Shown here one piece after another: positions 1-8,030 of a stretch of 64,000 nt of DNA (within the stretch, counting starts at the first letter, position 1; each line of letters opens with the position of its first letter). Source of the DNA: Arthrospiribacter ruber (GTDB taxonomy: Bacteria; Bacteroidota; Bacteroidia; Cytophagales; Cyclobacteriaceae); assembly GCF_019343195.1 (NCBI RefSeq), contig NZ_RPHB01000008.1, forward strand, positions 62,001-126,000. Direction: 5' to 3'. A program made the translations under genes and the position numbers. The notes below the pieces were generated by a model, which made no database searches, was not told the origin of the DNA, and saw nothing but the letters and a program-made list of their open reading frames with translations.

Positions 1-349
1 ATTTCAGCCCAGCTAGAATGATCTCCCATCTCGAGCTGTCAATCATAATGGGGATCCGGCTGATTTCAGGTTCAGAGGCAATCAAGTTAAGGAATTTGGT
101 CATGGCGGCTACGCCGTCCAGCATGCCCTCATCCATACAGACGTCCAATACCTGCGCTCCTCCTCTCACCTGATCCAAAGCCACTTCCAAGGCCTCATCA
201 TATTGACCGTTGAGAATCAGGCGGGCAAATTTTTTGGATCCGGTGACATTTGTCCTTTCCCCTACATTTACAAAATTGATCTCAGGCGTGAAAACCAAAG
301 GTTCCAATCCCGAAAGCTTGAGTGTTTTGTGTTTCTGGATTTTACTCAT
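1..349 (-). CDS. metH: Methionine synthase, second subunit (pterin-binding part), truncated by window edge
   Basis: Cobalamin-dependent methionine synthase moves a methyl group from 5-methyltetrahydrofolate to homocysteine. This reading frame starts at the ATG at 349-347 and runs off the left edge after about 116 codons. The translation shows the start of the folate (pterin) binding barrel: [16 protein letters not shown] near residue 28, [10 protein letters not shown], and [10 protein letters not shown], all closely matching the middle module of E. coli MetH. Its start overlaps the stop of the upstream homocysteine-binding gene by 8 bases, so the two are probably translationally coupled halves of one enzyme. 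Cobalamin and reactivation domains would lie outside the window and cannot be confirmed. Confidence 0.93.
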   Translation of the reverse strand, partial: MSKIQKHKTLKLSGLEPLVFTPEINFVNVGERTNVTGSKKFARLILNGQYDEALEVALDQVRGGAQVLDVCMDEGMLDGVAAMTKFLNLIASEPEISRIPIMIDSSRWEIILAGLK

Positions 350-1385
350 CTCCTATCGATTCGAATTCTACGGCTCTGGGCCTATACTTTGAAGCTGCCT
401 TTGCAATGGCCGCAATGTGTTCGGGGGTGGTACCACAACAGCCCCCGAGAATATTCACAAAACCCTCTTTAAGGAAATCCTCTATCTGTCCTGCCATTTC
501 ATCGGCATCCTGATCGTATTGCCCAAACTCATTTGGCAGTCCAGCATTCGGATAGGCTGACACCAGAAACGGTGCATTATCTGACAGCACCTTGAGGTAT
601 GGTCTCAGTTCTTTGGCACCCAATGCGCAGTTAAGTCCTATGCTAAACAAAGGGACATGGGAAACGGATATCAAAAAAGCTTCGGTCGTCTGCCCAGAGA
701 GTGTCCTTCCTGATGCATCTGTGATTGTTCCGGAAATCATCACCGGAACACCTCCTTCTTCGGGATTAAGTGGAATACCTCTTTGTTCGAAAACTTCCTG
801 TATGGCAAACAATGCCGCTTTGGCATTGAGGGTATCAAATATGGTCTCTACCAGAAGAATATCTGCTCCTCCATCCAATAATCCCTGTACCTGCTCTTGA
901 TATGCCTCTGACAGTTGGTCAAAAGTGATGGCCCTGTATCCGGGATCGTTGACATCAGGAGATATGGAGGCAGTTCTGTTGGTAGGACCGATAGCTCCGG
1001 CCACAAACCTTGGTTTTGCAGGATTTTTCTCAGTATAGGCATCTGTTACTTCACGGGCTATTTTAGCGGATTCAAAATTGATCGCATATGCCAAATGTGC
1101 CAGCCCATAATCCTCCTGGGCGATGGTCGTACCACTGAATGTATTGGTCTCTACTATATCCGCTCCTGCATCAAGATACGCTGCGTGTATGGCTTTGATA
1201 ATCTCAGGGCGGGAAAGTGAAAGGAGATCATTGTTCCCTTTTAGGGATTTAGGGTGATCCTTCAAAGCCTCCGTCCGGAAATCTTCCTCACTAAGCTTGT
1301 ACCTTTGGATCATAGTACCCATCGCTCCATCTAGGATCAGAATTCTTTCTTTGGATGATTGGATTAATAGCTCGCTTCTGTTCAT
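342..1385 (-). CDS. metH: Methionine synthase, homocysteine-binding subunit (split MetH N-module)
   Basis: Homocysteine S-methyltransferase domain as a stand-alone 347-residue protein, equivalent to the first module of E. coli MetH. It binds homocysteine through zinc. The zinc ligands are visible: Cys253 in GLNCALGA and the pair Cys316-Cys317 in [10 protein letters not shown]. The N-terminal [11 protein letters not shown] motif is typical. The protein stops soon after the GGCC motif, and a separate gene with the pterin module begins in the overlap, so the usual single polypeptide is split at the natural domain border. A SAM-I riboswitch lies about 60 bases upstream on the same strand, so synthesis should fall when S-adenosylmethionine is plentiful. 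Confidence 0.93.
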   Translation of the reverse strand: MNRSELLIQSSKERILILDGAMGTMIQRYKLSEEDFRTEALKDHPKSLKGNNDLLSLSRPEIIKAIHAAYLDAGADIVETNTFSGTTIAQEDYGLAHLAYAINFESAKIAREVTDAYTEKNPAKPRFVAGAIGPTNRTASISPDVNDPGYRAITFDQLSEAYQEQVQGLLDGGADILLVETIFDTLNAKAALFAIQEVFEQRGIPLNPEEGGVPVMISGTITDASGRTLSGQTTEAFLISVSHVPLFSIGLNCALGAKELRPYLKVLSDNAPFLVSAYPNAGLPNEFGQYDQDADEMAGQIEDFLKEGFVNILGGCCGTTPEHIAAIAKAASKYRPRAVEFESIGDE

Positions 1386-1402
1386 TGTCTAAATATTAAA
1401 AA

Positions 1403-1443
1403 GCTTATGCGAGACCAGCTGTCGAAAAAGAAAAACTCTTTCG
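1403..1443 (-). promoter_or_regulatory. Probable expression platform of the metH riboswitch
   Basis: Directly after the aptamer the transcript can form an 8-bp stem, CGAAAGAG-TTTTT-CTTTTTCG (1443-1423), that touches the 3' side of P1. Further down, ATAAGC (1408-1403) is complementary to the 5' P1 strand GCTTAT (1540-1535), giving an alternative pairing that would compete with the aptamer. A short T run follows this element. This is a reading of complementarity only; the switching mechanism is inferred. Confidence 0.45.
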
Positions 1444-1540
1444 CTCATCTTTTTCCGGCATTTCCGGAATGGGAGTTAGCACCTTGATGACAGGTTGCTA
1501 AGACGTCAAAGGGCCCTTCCCTCAGTCTTTCTCGATAAGC
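1443..1540 (-). promoter_or_regulatory. SAM-I (S-box) riboswitch aptamer controlling metH
   Basis: Read on the minus strand, the stretch has the S-box core: GCTTATCGAGAAAG at the 5' end, then GAGGGAAGGGCCC, TTAGCAACC and CAAGGTGCTAA, closing with GATGAGC. P1 is formed by GCTTATC (1540-1534) with GATGAGC (1449-1443), including one G-U pair. S-box aptamers bind S-adenosylmethionine and turn off methionine genes. The next gene downstream is the split metH. The mechanism (termination or start-site blocking) is not settled by the sequence. Confidence 0.93.
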
Positions 1541-1662
1541 AGCTTCAAATGTAAGCTTTTGAGGTGAAATATGTCAAGTTTTTCCAAATTTCTTCAGCTT
1601 TTATTGCCAATTTTAAAAGAAATCAGCCTTTGAATTAACAATTCAGACATTAATTTAGAAAA

Positions 1663-2217
1663 ATGAAAAAGATTAGTAACATCCTCATTCTCCTGATCTG
1701 CTTAAGTTGCCAATCAGGAACCACAGAACAAAACCAAGCAATTTCTTCTGACGACTGGAATGCAGAGGAGCGTTTAAAAGAATTAGGAATCAGCCTTCCA
1801 ACTCCAAGTGCCCCAGTTGCCAATTATGTCAATGCTGTGAGAACAGGGAATATACTCTTTTTGGCCGGCAAAGGTCCGGGGCTTGTTGATGGTAGCTATG
1901 TGACCGGCAAAGTCGGAAAAGATCTGAGCATAGAGGAGGGAAAAGACGCTGCCAGGCTTGTTGGATTGGCGCAACTGGCTGTCCTCAAAGCAGAATTGGG
2001 AGACCTCAACAAAGTCAAGCGGATCGTAAAAGTACTTGGCATGGTGAACTGTGAAGGGGATTTCAAAGATCAGCCACAAGTCATCAATGGGTTTTCAGAT
2101 CTGATGGTAGAAGTTTTTGGTGAAAAAGGAAAGCATGCCCGATCTGCAGTCGGAATGAATGCCTTACCCATGGACATTGCTGTTGAGATAGAATTGATAG
2201 TGGAAGTCGAGGATTAA
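1663..2217 (+). CDS. RidA/YjgF-family lipoprotein
   Basis: A 184-residue protein with an N-terminal lipoprotein signal: hydrophobic ISNILILLIC followed by lipobox LSC around Cys20. The mature part resembles the RidA (YjgF/YER057c/UK114) fold of the longer YoaB-like subgroup: VRTGNILFLAGKGP near residue 60, then GLAQLAVLKAELGDLNKVKRIVKV, and the C-terminal RSAVGMNALPMDIAVEIE. Canonical RidA enzymes deaminate reactive enamines in the cytoplasm, and their catalytic Arg lies in the R-x-A/S-V segment; an Arg is present here. Export as a lipoprotein is unusual for the family, so the substrate is unclear. The gene converges on the next one and shares its stop region (TTAA). Confidence 0.85.
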   Translation: MKKISNILILLICLSCQSGTTEQNQAISSDDWNAEERLKELGISLPTPSAPVANYVNAVRTGNILFLAGKGPGLVDGSYVTGKVGKDLSIEEGKDAARLVGLAQLAVLKAELGDLNKVKRIVKVLGMVNCEGDFKDQPQVINGFSDLMVEVFGEKGKHARSAVGMNALPMDIAVEIELIVEVED

Positions 2218-3530
2218 GGCCTGATTCCTACAGAAAACTGGAGATAGGGGTTGGCCATATAGCGAAACATGGGCAAATCAAAAAAGCTGTAGGAGGTCAA
2301 TGGCAGCTCGTATCCACCGTGAACTCCCAAAACCACATCATAGAAGTTACCTCTATTGGTAGGAATGGCATAAGTGAACATAAGTTCGGGTTTTCCCATA
2401 AGTCCTCTGGCGCGAACAAAACCATCAAAATCAGGCTCTTCAAAAAGACTTGGAAAGTCAGGTTTTCTGATAGAATTGAGTGTGTATCTGACATTTCCAT
2501 AACCCAAACCACCCAGTACCCCAATTTCAAAATTTCTCATATCAAAAAGGATCTTTCCGGCATTGGCATACACCCTTACGCTGTTGAGGGTATGGTCCAT
2601 ATTGGCATTGGCAGGACCAGAAAGGCCAAGATTATAAATGTCGACTCCGTAAAGTAATGCCCTATTGAATCCCTGTACTTTCAATCCCCAGTTATTTGGG
2701 CGACCTGAAAAAGGCTCAAGATCATTTTCTACAAGGTTATTATTCAGTGCATCAGGTGTAGTGAAGTGCATACCATAGATCAAATGCGCACCTATAGAAG
2801 CATCACGGTAAAAGAAATTATGGTCAGGAAGGGTAATCCCTGCCCCTATTCTGAAGAAAGCACCTGCCTGGGCAGCACCAAAATTAACCCCGTTCAAATC
2901 CCAAGATTCTTCGAAAGGACTAAAGGCATAACCAAACCTTGCCAAAATCTCCAAAGACTCATCTCTCCCGGGGATAGGAAAATCATAACTGGTATGAAAA
3001 CCTATTTCTGTAAGAAATCCTCTCAGATTGAGTGAACTTCTGTGGGTGTTGCCATCCTTGAGGATATACCCTTGCTGCGGTTCCTGCAAAAACCTGTCTA
3101 TGGAATTGAACTGATGATCCCTCAACATCTGAAAGGTCAATGCACCAGAGCCTATCGCCATATAATGAATCAATTGAAATGGCCCCTCTTCTGTAAAAGC
3201 AAAGCCAACATTGAGCATCACTCGGGTAGAACGATAATCAATTTCATATCCATTGAACAGGGAGCTTGGCCCGGAATTTTGCAAAACCTCCATACCCAGA
3301 ATAAAGTCATTGAAGCGGGTTTGGTAACCAAAGCCAAAATTGGAATAGCTCTTCCTCATAGGACTCAATCCCTTATTATCCAACATCTCATTGAATTCCC
3401 TGAGGTTGGCTCCAGTCCTTCCAAAGTTGACATACATAGATGATCGGGTAGCCCTTTCCAATTGCCCATAAGCAAGTTGGGAAAACAATACTAAAAACAG
3501 AATCAGTGCCGGTAATCTCATAATTTTCAT
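2214..3530 (-). CDS. Predicted outer-membrane beta-barrel protein of unknown function
   Basis: A 438-residue protein with a clear signal peptide (LPALILFLVLFSQLAYG, then Q). The rest is rich in alternating Gly and aromatic stretches such as SNFGFGYQTRFNDFILGMEV and FEIGVLGGLGYGNVRYTL, typical of outer-membrane barrels. No known domain was recognised. It lies 57 bases downstream of the large hybrid kinase on the same strand, so co-transcription is possible. Its stop overlaps that of the convergent RidA-like gene by 4 bases. Confidence 0.8.
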   Translation of the reverse strand: MKIMRLPALILFLVLFSQLAYGQLERATRSSMYVNFGRTGANLREFNEMLDNKGLSPMRKSYSNFGFGYQTRFNDFILGMEVLQNSGPSSLFNGYEIDYRSTRVMLNVGFAFTEEGPFQLIHYMAIGSGALTFQMLRDHQFNSIDRFLQEPQQGYILKDGNTHRSSLNLRGFLTEIGFHTSYDFPIPGRDESLEILARFGYAFSPFEESWDLNGVNFGAAQAGAFFRIGAGITLPDHNFFYRDASIGAHLIYGMHFTTPDALNNNLVENDLEPFSGRPNNWGLKVQGFNRALLYGVDIYNLGLSGPANANMDHTLNSVRVYANAGKILFDMRNFEIGVLGGLGYGNVRYTLNSIRKPDFPSLFEEPDFDGFVRARGLMGKPELMFTYAIPTNRGNFYDVVLGVHGGYELPLTSYSFFDLPMFRYMANPYLQFSVGIRP

Positions 3531-3587
3531 TGCCGAATCAAAAATAAGGCTAAACCTAGGATTGCATACAGGAAATAAAAAAAATAG

Positions 3588-6500
3588 TTACATTCTGAGG
3601 TATTTGATGATTTTGGAATAAAGGTTATCAGGGTTAAACGGCTTGGGAATAAAGTCATCCATCCCTACTTCTTCCAGCTGATCTTTGACATCAATGAGTG
3701 AGGAAGCTGTAAGGGCTATGACCGGAGTGGACTTTTTCTGAGGATTCTCAACATTCCTAATATGCTCGGCCACCTCAAACCCATCTACATGCGGCATCTG
3801 AAGGTCCAAAAGTACAAGGTGAAAATCTCCTTCATCAAAAGCTTGAATGGCCTGTAACCCATCTTCTGCGATACAAACGTGACCTACACCCCATCTGTTG
3901 AGGAATTTTTTGATCATGATCTGATTGACCAGGTTATCTTCTGCTACCAGTATTTTTGCTTTTGCTAGGTTACGGACTACTTCCCCATTGTTTTGGAGGA
4001 CAACATTTTTATTTTTTTCTACTTTGTCAAAATCCACTGTAAAGGAGAATATACTTCCGCCACCTACTCTTTTGGAGGCTAGAATTTCGGAATCGAAAAG
4101 CTGTACCAAACGCTTTACGATTGCCAAGCCCAGTCCTGTGCCACCAAACTTGCGGGTAGTTTCGGCACTTGCCTGTGTAAAAGCCTCAAATATCGTTTCC
4201 AACTTCTCTTCTGGAATACCTATACCGGTATCTTCAAAATCAAATTTTACTTTGACTTTTTCCGGGTATTCTTCCAACAAGCTGAGCTTGATCCTTACAA
4301 AACCCCTTTCTGTAAATTTGATAGCATTCGAAACCAGGTTATTTATAACTTGTCCCAATCGAACTGGGTCTCCCAGGATCTTATGGGGAATACGCTCATC
4401 AAACTCGAATTTGATATCCAAGGACTTCTCCCTTGCCTGGTAAGAGTAAGAATGAATGATTCTGTTAATGACATTTTTGAGCTCAAACGAAACGTTTTCC
4501 AGCTCCACTTTTCCCGAGTCTATTTTTGTGTAATCCAATATATCATTGATCAGTCCAAGTAGATTTTCAGCCGAAAACTGAAGAGTTTTCAGATTTTCCA
4601 TTTGGTCCGGACGTGGATTATCTTCTAAAAGAAGGTGTGACATTCCTATCACCGCATTCATAGGAGTTCTGATTTCATGGCTCATTATGGACAAAAACTG
4701 TGACTTCACCATTGACGCCTGTTCTGCTTTTTCTTTTGCCAGGTACAGTTCCTTTTGGGCTTTTCGCAGTTTGGTAATGTCCCTTGCGATACCATTATAA
4801 AACAACTCTCCCCTTTCTGTTTCTATCAACCTACCATTGGTGCTGAATATCCTATTTTCTCCATCTTTTCTTTTCAGTTTGAACTCTAAGTATTGGTTTT
4901 CTTTCAAAAATTTAATCCTGTCCTTTTTGAATTCCTCCATGCCCGAATTATCCTCCAGGTTTAAAAAGTGGATCAGGTTCTTATTGATGACTTCCTCAAC
5001 CTCATATCCTAAAAACTGCTTGACATTGGGCGAAACATAGGTAAACTCCAAGTCCAGATTGATTGAAAATATAATCTCTGTAGACTCTTCTACCAGCTTT
5101 CTGTATTTTTCTTCGTTCTTTTTTAAGTTTACTTTTGCTTCATATTCCTCATTAATGTCACGAAGGATACCCAAAGCATATTCTACTTCTCCCCCGTAAA
5201 AAATCGGGCGGATAGTCATCTCATACACCCTTTTTCTGTAGGTCATATTCTTCTGGACTATTTCCTTTTTCAAAAGGGCCCTTGTCACAGCAGGTTGGAT
5301 TTCCTTAAGATTTTTAGTGTGCACTTCAGCCAAGTTCTTCCCTTCAAAATCTTTGGGGGTCATTCCCCACGCCGAAAGTGTAGTTCCTTCTGCCACTATG
5401 TACTTGAGGTCTCTATCTATCAGGAAAACAGATGTCAATGGGATATTCGAGGCCAAAACCCTGTACCTGGATTGGCTTCTTAATATTTCCTCTCTGGATT
5501 TTTTTCTCTCTGTAATATCCTGGATGAGTCCTTCATGTAGAAGAATATTGCCCTGATCATCCAATATTTCACTGGATTTGTCTTCCACCCATCGATAAGA
5601 ACCATCCTTTCTTCTCATACGGTATTCTCCCGAATATGCAGGAATACCTTCTTTCTTTTTATTGTAAAAATGCTCTTGCAGTAGCTCTTCTGCATCATCA
5701 GGATGTATCAAATCCATGATGCTAACCTGCTTCTGAATAAGGTCATCTGCATCATAGCCAAATTGACGGATGTTTTCTGACACATAGACAAACTTAAAGT
5801 TATCATTTGGATCTACTGTAAAGAGTACTGCGGGGCTGTTTTCCACTACCATTTTTGCCCTTTTTGCCAAAACTTCCTGCTTATGCAAAATGGAAAGATT
5901 CCGGATGACAAAGGAATAGCCTATCTTGACCTGCTCGTCATTCATAAACGCCTGCACGGAAACTTCATAAGGCTGAACTATACCATCCCTGGATTTCAGG
6001 TTGAGCTCTTTCTTATAGACCTTGGTCAGCTTCAGTTTTTGAAGTGATTTTTTGACATTTACATTTTCCGAACTCAAAAACTCAAAGAGGTCAAAAATCT
6101 TCCCTGAAAAATACTCCGTTGTTTTGAGCCTACATTCATTTTTGGCTGCCCGGTTCATGTAAAGGATGTTCCAATTGTTGTCAGTTACAAAAATCGGGTC
6201 ATCCACTTGGGCCAAAATCTGAGACTGTAACTTGAGGTAATTTTCCGCGTCCCTTTTATGTGTGATATCAGAGCAATAACCGTAAACCTCAACTTCTCCG
6301 GACTCATCTATATCTCTTACCTGAATACTGTAGGAAATGTACTTTTCTTTACCATCCAAAGCCGTAATACTAAATTCACCTGAAGTCGCTGATTTGGTCG
6401 ATTTGGCTATTTTGGCATTTTCAAGGACATGCCGAATCTGAGGCTGGGAAAGTCTCTTTAACAATACCTTTGCACTGGCAGCATTGATACTTTCGTCCAA

Positions 6501-7916
6501 ATCAAAAATCTTATTGAATCCTTTGGAAAAATAGATCAGGTTTTTGGAATTGCTGAGTCGCCAGGAACCTGCTTTCGCCAGAATCTCCGTACTTTCCAAA
6601 AGCCTTTCATTCCTGTCCAGACTTTTCCGGATGGCTCTGTTGATAAAACTTCCTGCATAAATATCACCTAGCTGCCTCAGTACATATTCATCCTTTTCAT
6701 GCCAATCTCTCTTTTGGTTGACAGCATCCAAGCCAAAAAAACCGATCAACCTATTTTCTGAAAAAATAGGAATAAGAATGACAGATAGGATCCCCTGCTG
6801 TTTGTAGACTTCACGCTCATGGGCAAAGCTCTCATCCATCATATCTACATCCGGGATAATGAGGATTTCCGATTTCCTCAATTCCCTCATCGTCATGGAA
6901 TCTTCATCTATGGGAATGTGCTTGATGTAACTGATTTGAGGTTCTATTCCATCATTTGTCCATTCATAGGCATACTCCAATAAACCCAAATCGTCGTGCA
7001 CCAAAAAAATATATGCCCTGTCGGCTTGTTCAAAATCTCCAAGCATTTTCAAAGAAAGGTTGAAAACCGAATCCAGCCTGTTGATATCTGCATTTACAAA
7101 ACGGGCAGAAATCTGATTGATCAAAATCTCAAGGTCATACCTTTTCTGAAGGGACTTTTTGGCAAGATAATAATCAGTCACCTCCCTGGCACTTATCAAA
7201 AAGCCTTCTATATTAGGCTCTTCCCTAAGGTTTTTGGCATAGCTTTCCAGAAAAATCCTGGTTCCGTCAAGTTTGGTCAACCAAAAATCTATCTGAATTT
7301 CATCTTTGGCCTGCTTCAGTTGTTCAAAATTTCCCCTGACAAATTCAATGGTACCTTCCTCCACAAATTCTACCAGTGATTTTCCTATAATCCGCTCAGG
7401 TTTGGTTCCGAGCTTATCTATTGCCGCTGCACTTATAAACTTAAAAATCCCTTCTTCGTCAATTATGACTAGGATATCATGGCTATTTCTTAAGATGGTT
7501 TTGACAAAACCCAACTCCTGCTGAGATTCATGAATGAGTGATTGCTGCATATTAACATCCATAAACGCACTCAGCGGAATATGCGGTTTTCCTTTGGCAA
7601 GACAATATCGCACATCCGTATTGGAAGAGAGGTTCACAAAACTCCAGTGAAACTTCCTTAATATGCCATTGTAGTCCTTAAGTGTCCTGAGAAAATCAGT
7701 TTTGGGAGACTCACCGCTCATAAAAAAACGGTAAAGTTCATTTTGGCTCGCCCCACTGTTCACAAATTCCTGCCATTTATTAAAGCCAAAAGCAAAATGA
7801 TCCAGCCAATATTTGTTTACAAACACGATCTGATCCTCGCTAAAAACCATCATGGGGTCCTGTACTTCATCAAAAAAACTGAAAACAGAAATATCTAATT
7901 TCTCAAAATACGCCAT
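3588..7916 (-). CDS. Multi-PAS/GAF hybrid sensor histidine kinase with receiver domain
   Basis: A 1442-residue hybrid kinase. Approximate order: PAS-like 1-115, PAS 135-255, GAF 265-425, five further PAS/PAC units between 445 and 1060, HisKA about 1070-1140, HATPase about 1180-1295, receiver about 1320-1438. The phospho-accepting His1080 lies in MSHEIRTPMNAVIG. The ATP site shows NNLVSNAIKF (N box), DTGIGIPEE and GGTGLGLAIV. The receiver has LVAEDN, Asp1371 in LLDLQMPHVDG, TAS and the Lys in PKPF. There is no membrane segment or signal peptide, so it is predicted cytosolic, sensing an internal cue. No Hpt domain or DNA-binding regulator lies next to it, so the phosphorelay partner is elsewhere. 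It is divergent from the S9 peptidase gene. Confidence 0.93.
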   Translation of the reverse strand: MAYFEKLDISVFSFFDEVQDPMMVFSEDQIVFVNKYWLDHFAFGFNKWQEFVNSGASQNELYRFFMSGESPKTDFLRTLKDYNGILRKFHWSFVNLSSNTDVRYCLAKGKPHIPLSAFMDVNMQQSLIHESQQELGFVKTILRNSHDILVIIDEEGIFKFISAAAIDKLGTKPERIIGKSLVEFVEEGTIEFVRGNFEQLKQAKDEIQIDFWLTKLDGTRIFLESYAKNLREEPNIEGFLISAREVTDYYLAKKSLQKRYDLEILINQISARFVNADINRLDSVFNLSLKMLGDFEQADRAYIFLVHDDLGLLEYAYEWTNDGIEPQISYIKHIPIDEDSMTMRELRKSEILIIPDVDMMDESFAHEREVYKQQGILSVILIPIFSENRLIGFFGLDAVNQKRDWHEKDEYVLRQLGDIYAGSFINRAIRKSLDRNERLLESTEILAKAGSWRLSNSKNLIYFSKGFNKIFDLDESINAASAKVLLKRLSQPQIRHVLENAKIAKSTKSATSGEFSITALDGKEKYISYSIQVRDIDESGEVEVYGYCSDITHKRDAENYLKLQSQILAQVDDPIFVTDNNWNILYMNRAAKNECRLKTTEYFSGKIFDLFEFLSSENVNVKKSLQKLKLTKVYKKELNLKSRDGIVQPYEVSVQAFMNDEQVKIGYSFVIRNLSILHKQEVLAKRAKMVVENSPAVLFTVDPNDNFKFVYVSENIRQFGYDADDLIQKQVSIMDLIHPDDAEELLQEHFYNKKKEGIPAYSGEYRMRRKDGSYRWVEDKSSEILDDQGNILLHEGLIQDITERKKSREEILRSQSRYRVLASNIPLTSVFLIDRDLKYIVAEGTTLSAWGMTPKDFEGKNLAEVHTKNLKEIQPAVTRALLKKEIVQKNMTYRKRVYEMTIRPIFYGGEVEYALGILRDINEEYEAKVNLKKNEEKYRKLVEESTEIIFSINLDLEFTYVSPNVKQFLGYEVEEVINKNLIHFLNLEDNSGMEEFKKDRIKFLKENQYLEFKLKRKDGENRIFSTNGRLIETERGELFYNGIARDITKLRKAQKELYLAKEKAEQASMVKSQFLSIMSHEIRTPMNAVIGMSHLLLEDNPRPDQMENLKTLQFSAENLLGLINDILDYTKIDSGKVELENVSFELKNVINRIIHSYSYQAREKSLDIKFEFDERIPHKILGDPVRLGQVINNLVSNAIKFTERGFVRIKLSLLEEYPEKVKVKFDFEDTGIGIPEEKLETIFEAFTQASAETTRKFGGTGLGLAIVKRLVQLFDSEILASKRVGGGSIFSFTVDFDKVEKNKNVVLQNNGEVVRNLAKAKILVAEDNLVNQIMIKKFLNRWGVGHVCIAEDGLQAIQAFDEGDFHLVLLDLQMPHVDGFEVAEHIRNVENPQKKSTPVIALTASSLIDVKDQLEEVGMDDFIPKPFNPDNLYSKIIKYLRM

Positions 7917-8030
7917 GCAGTCCTGTAAAACTAAGTGGAGGTTTAAATATTTATGGTTTTATTTAGGGCAATCATTGGCTAGCAATCTAATTATATTCAT
8001 CGTAAATCCATAACACTAAATAAAATTAAA

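Noticed and set aside
1629-1658. A Bacteroidota-type promoter (TTTG, 18 bases, TAATTTAG) before the RidA-like gene
   Set aside because: The implied start of transcription falls on the ATG itself, which would make the message leaderless; the match is too weak alone.
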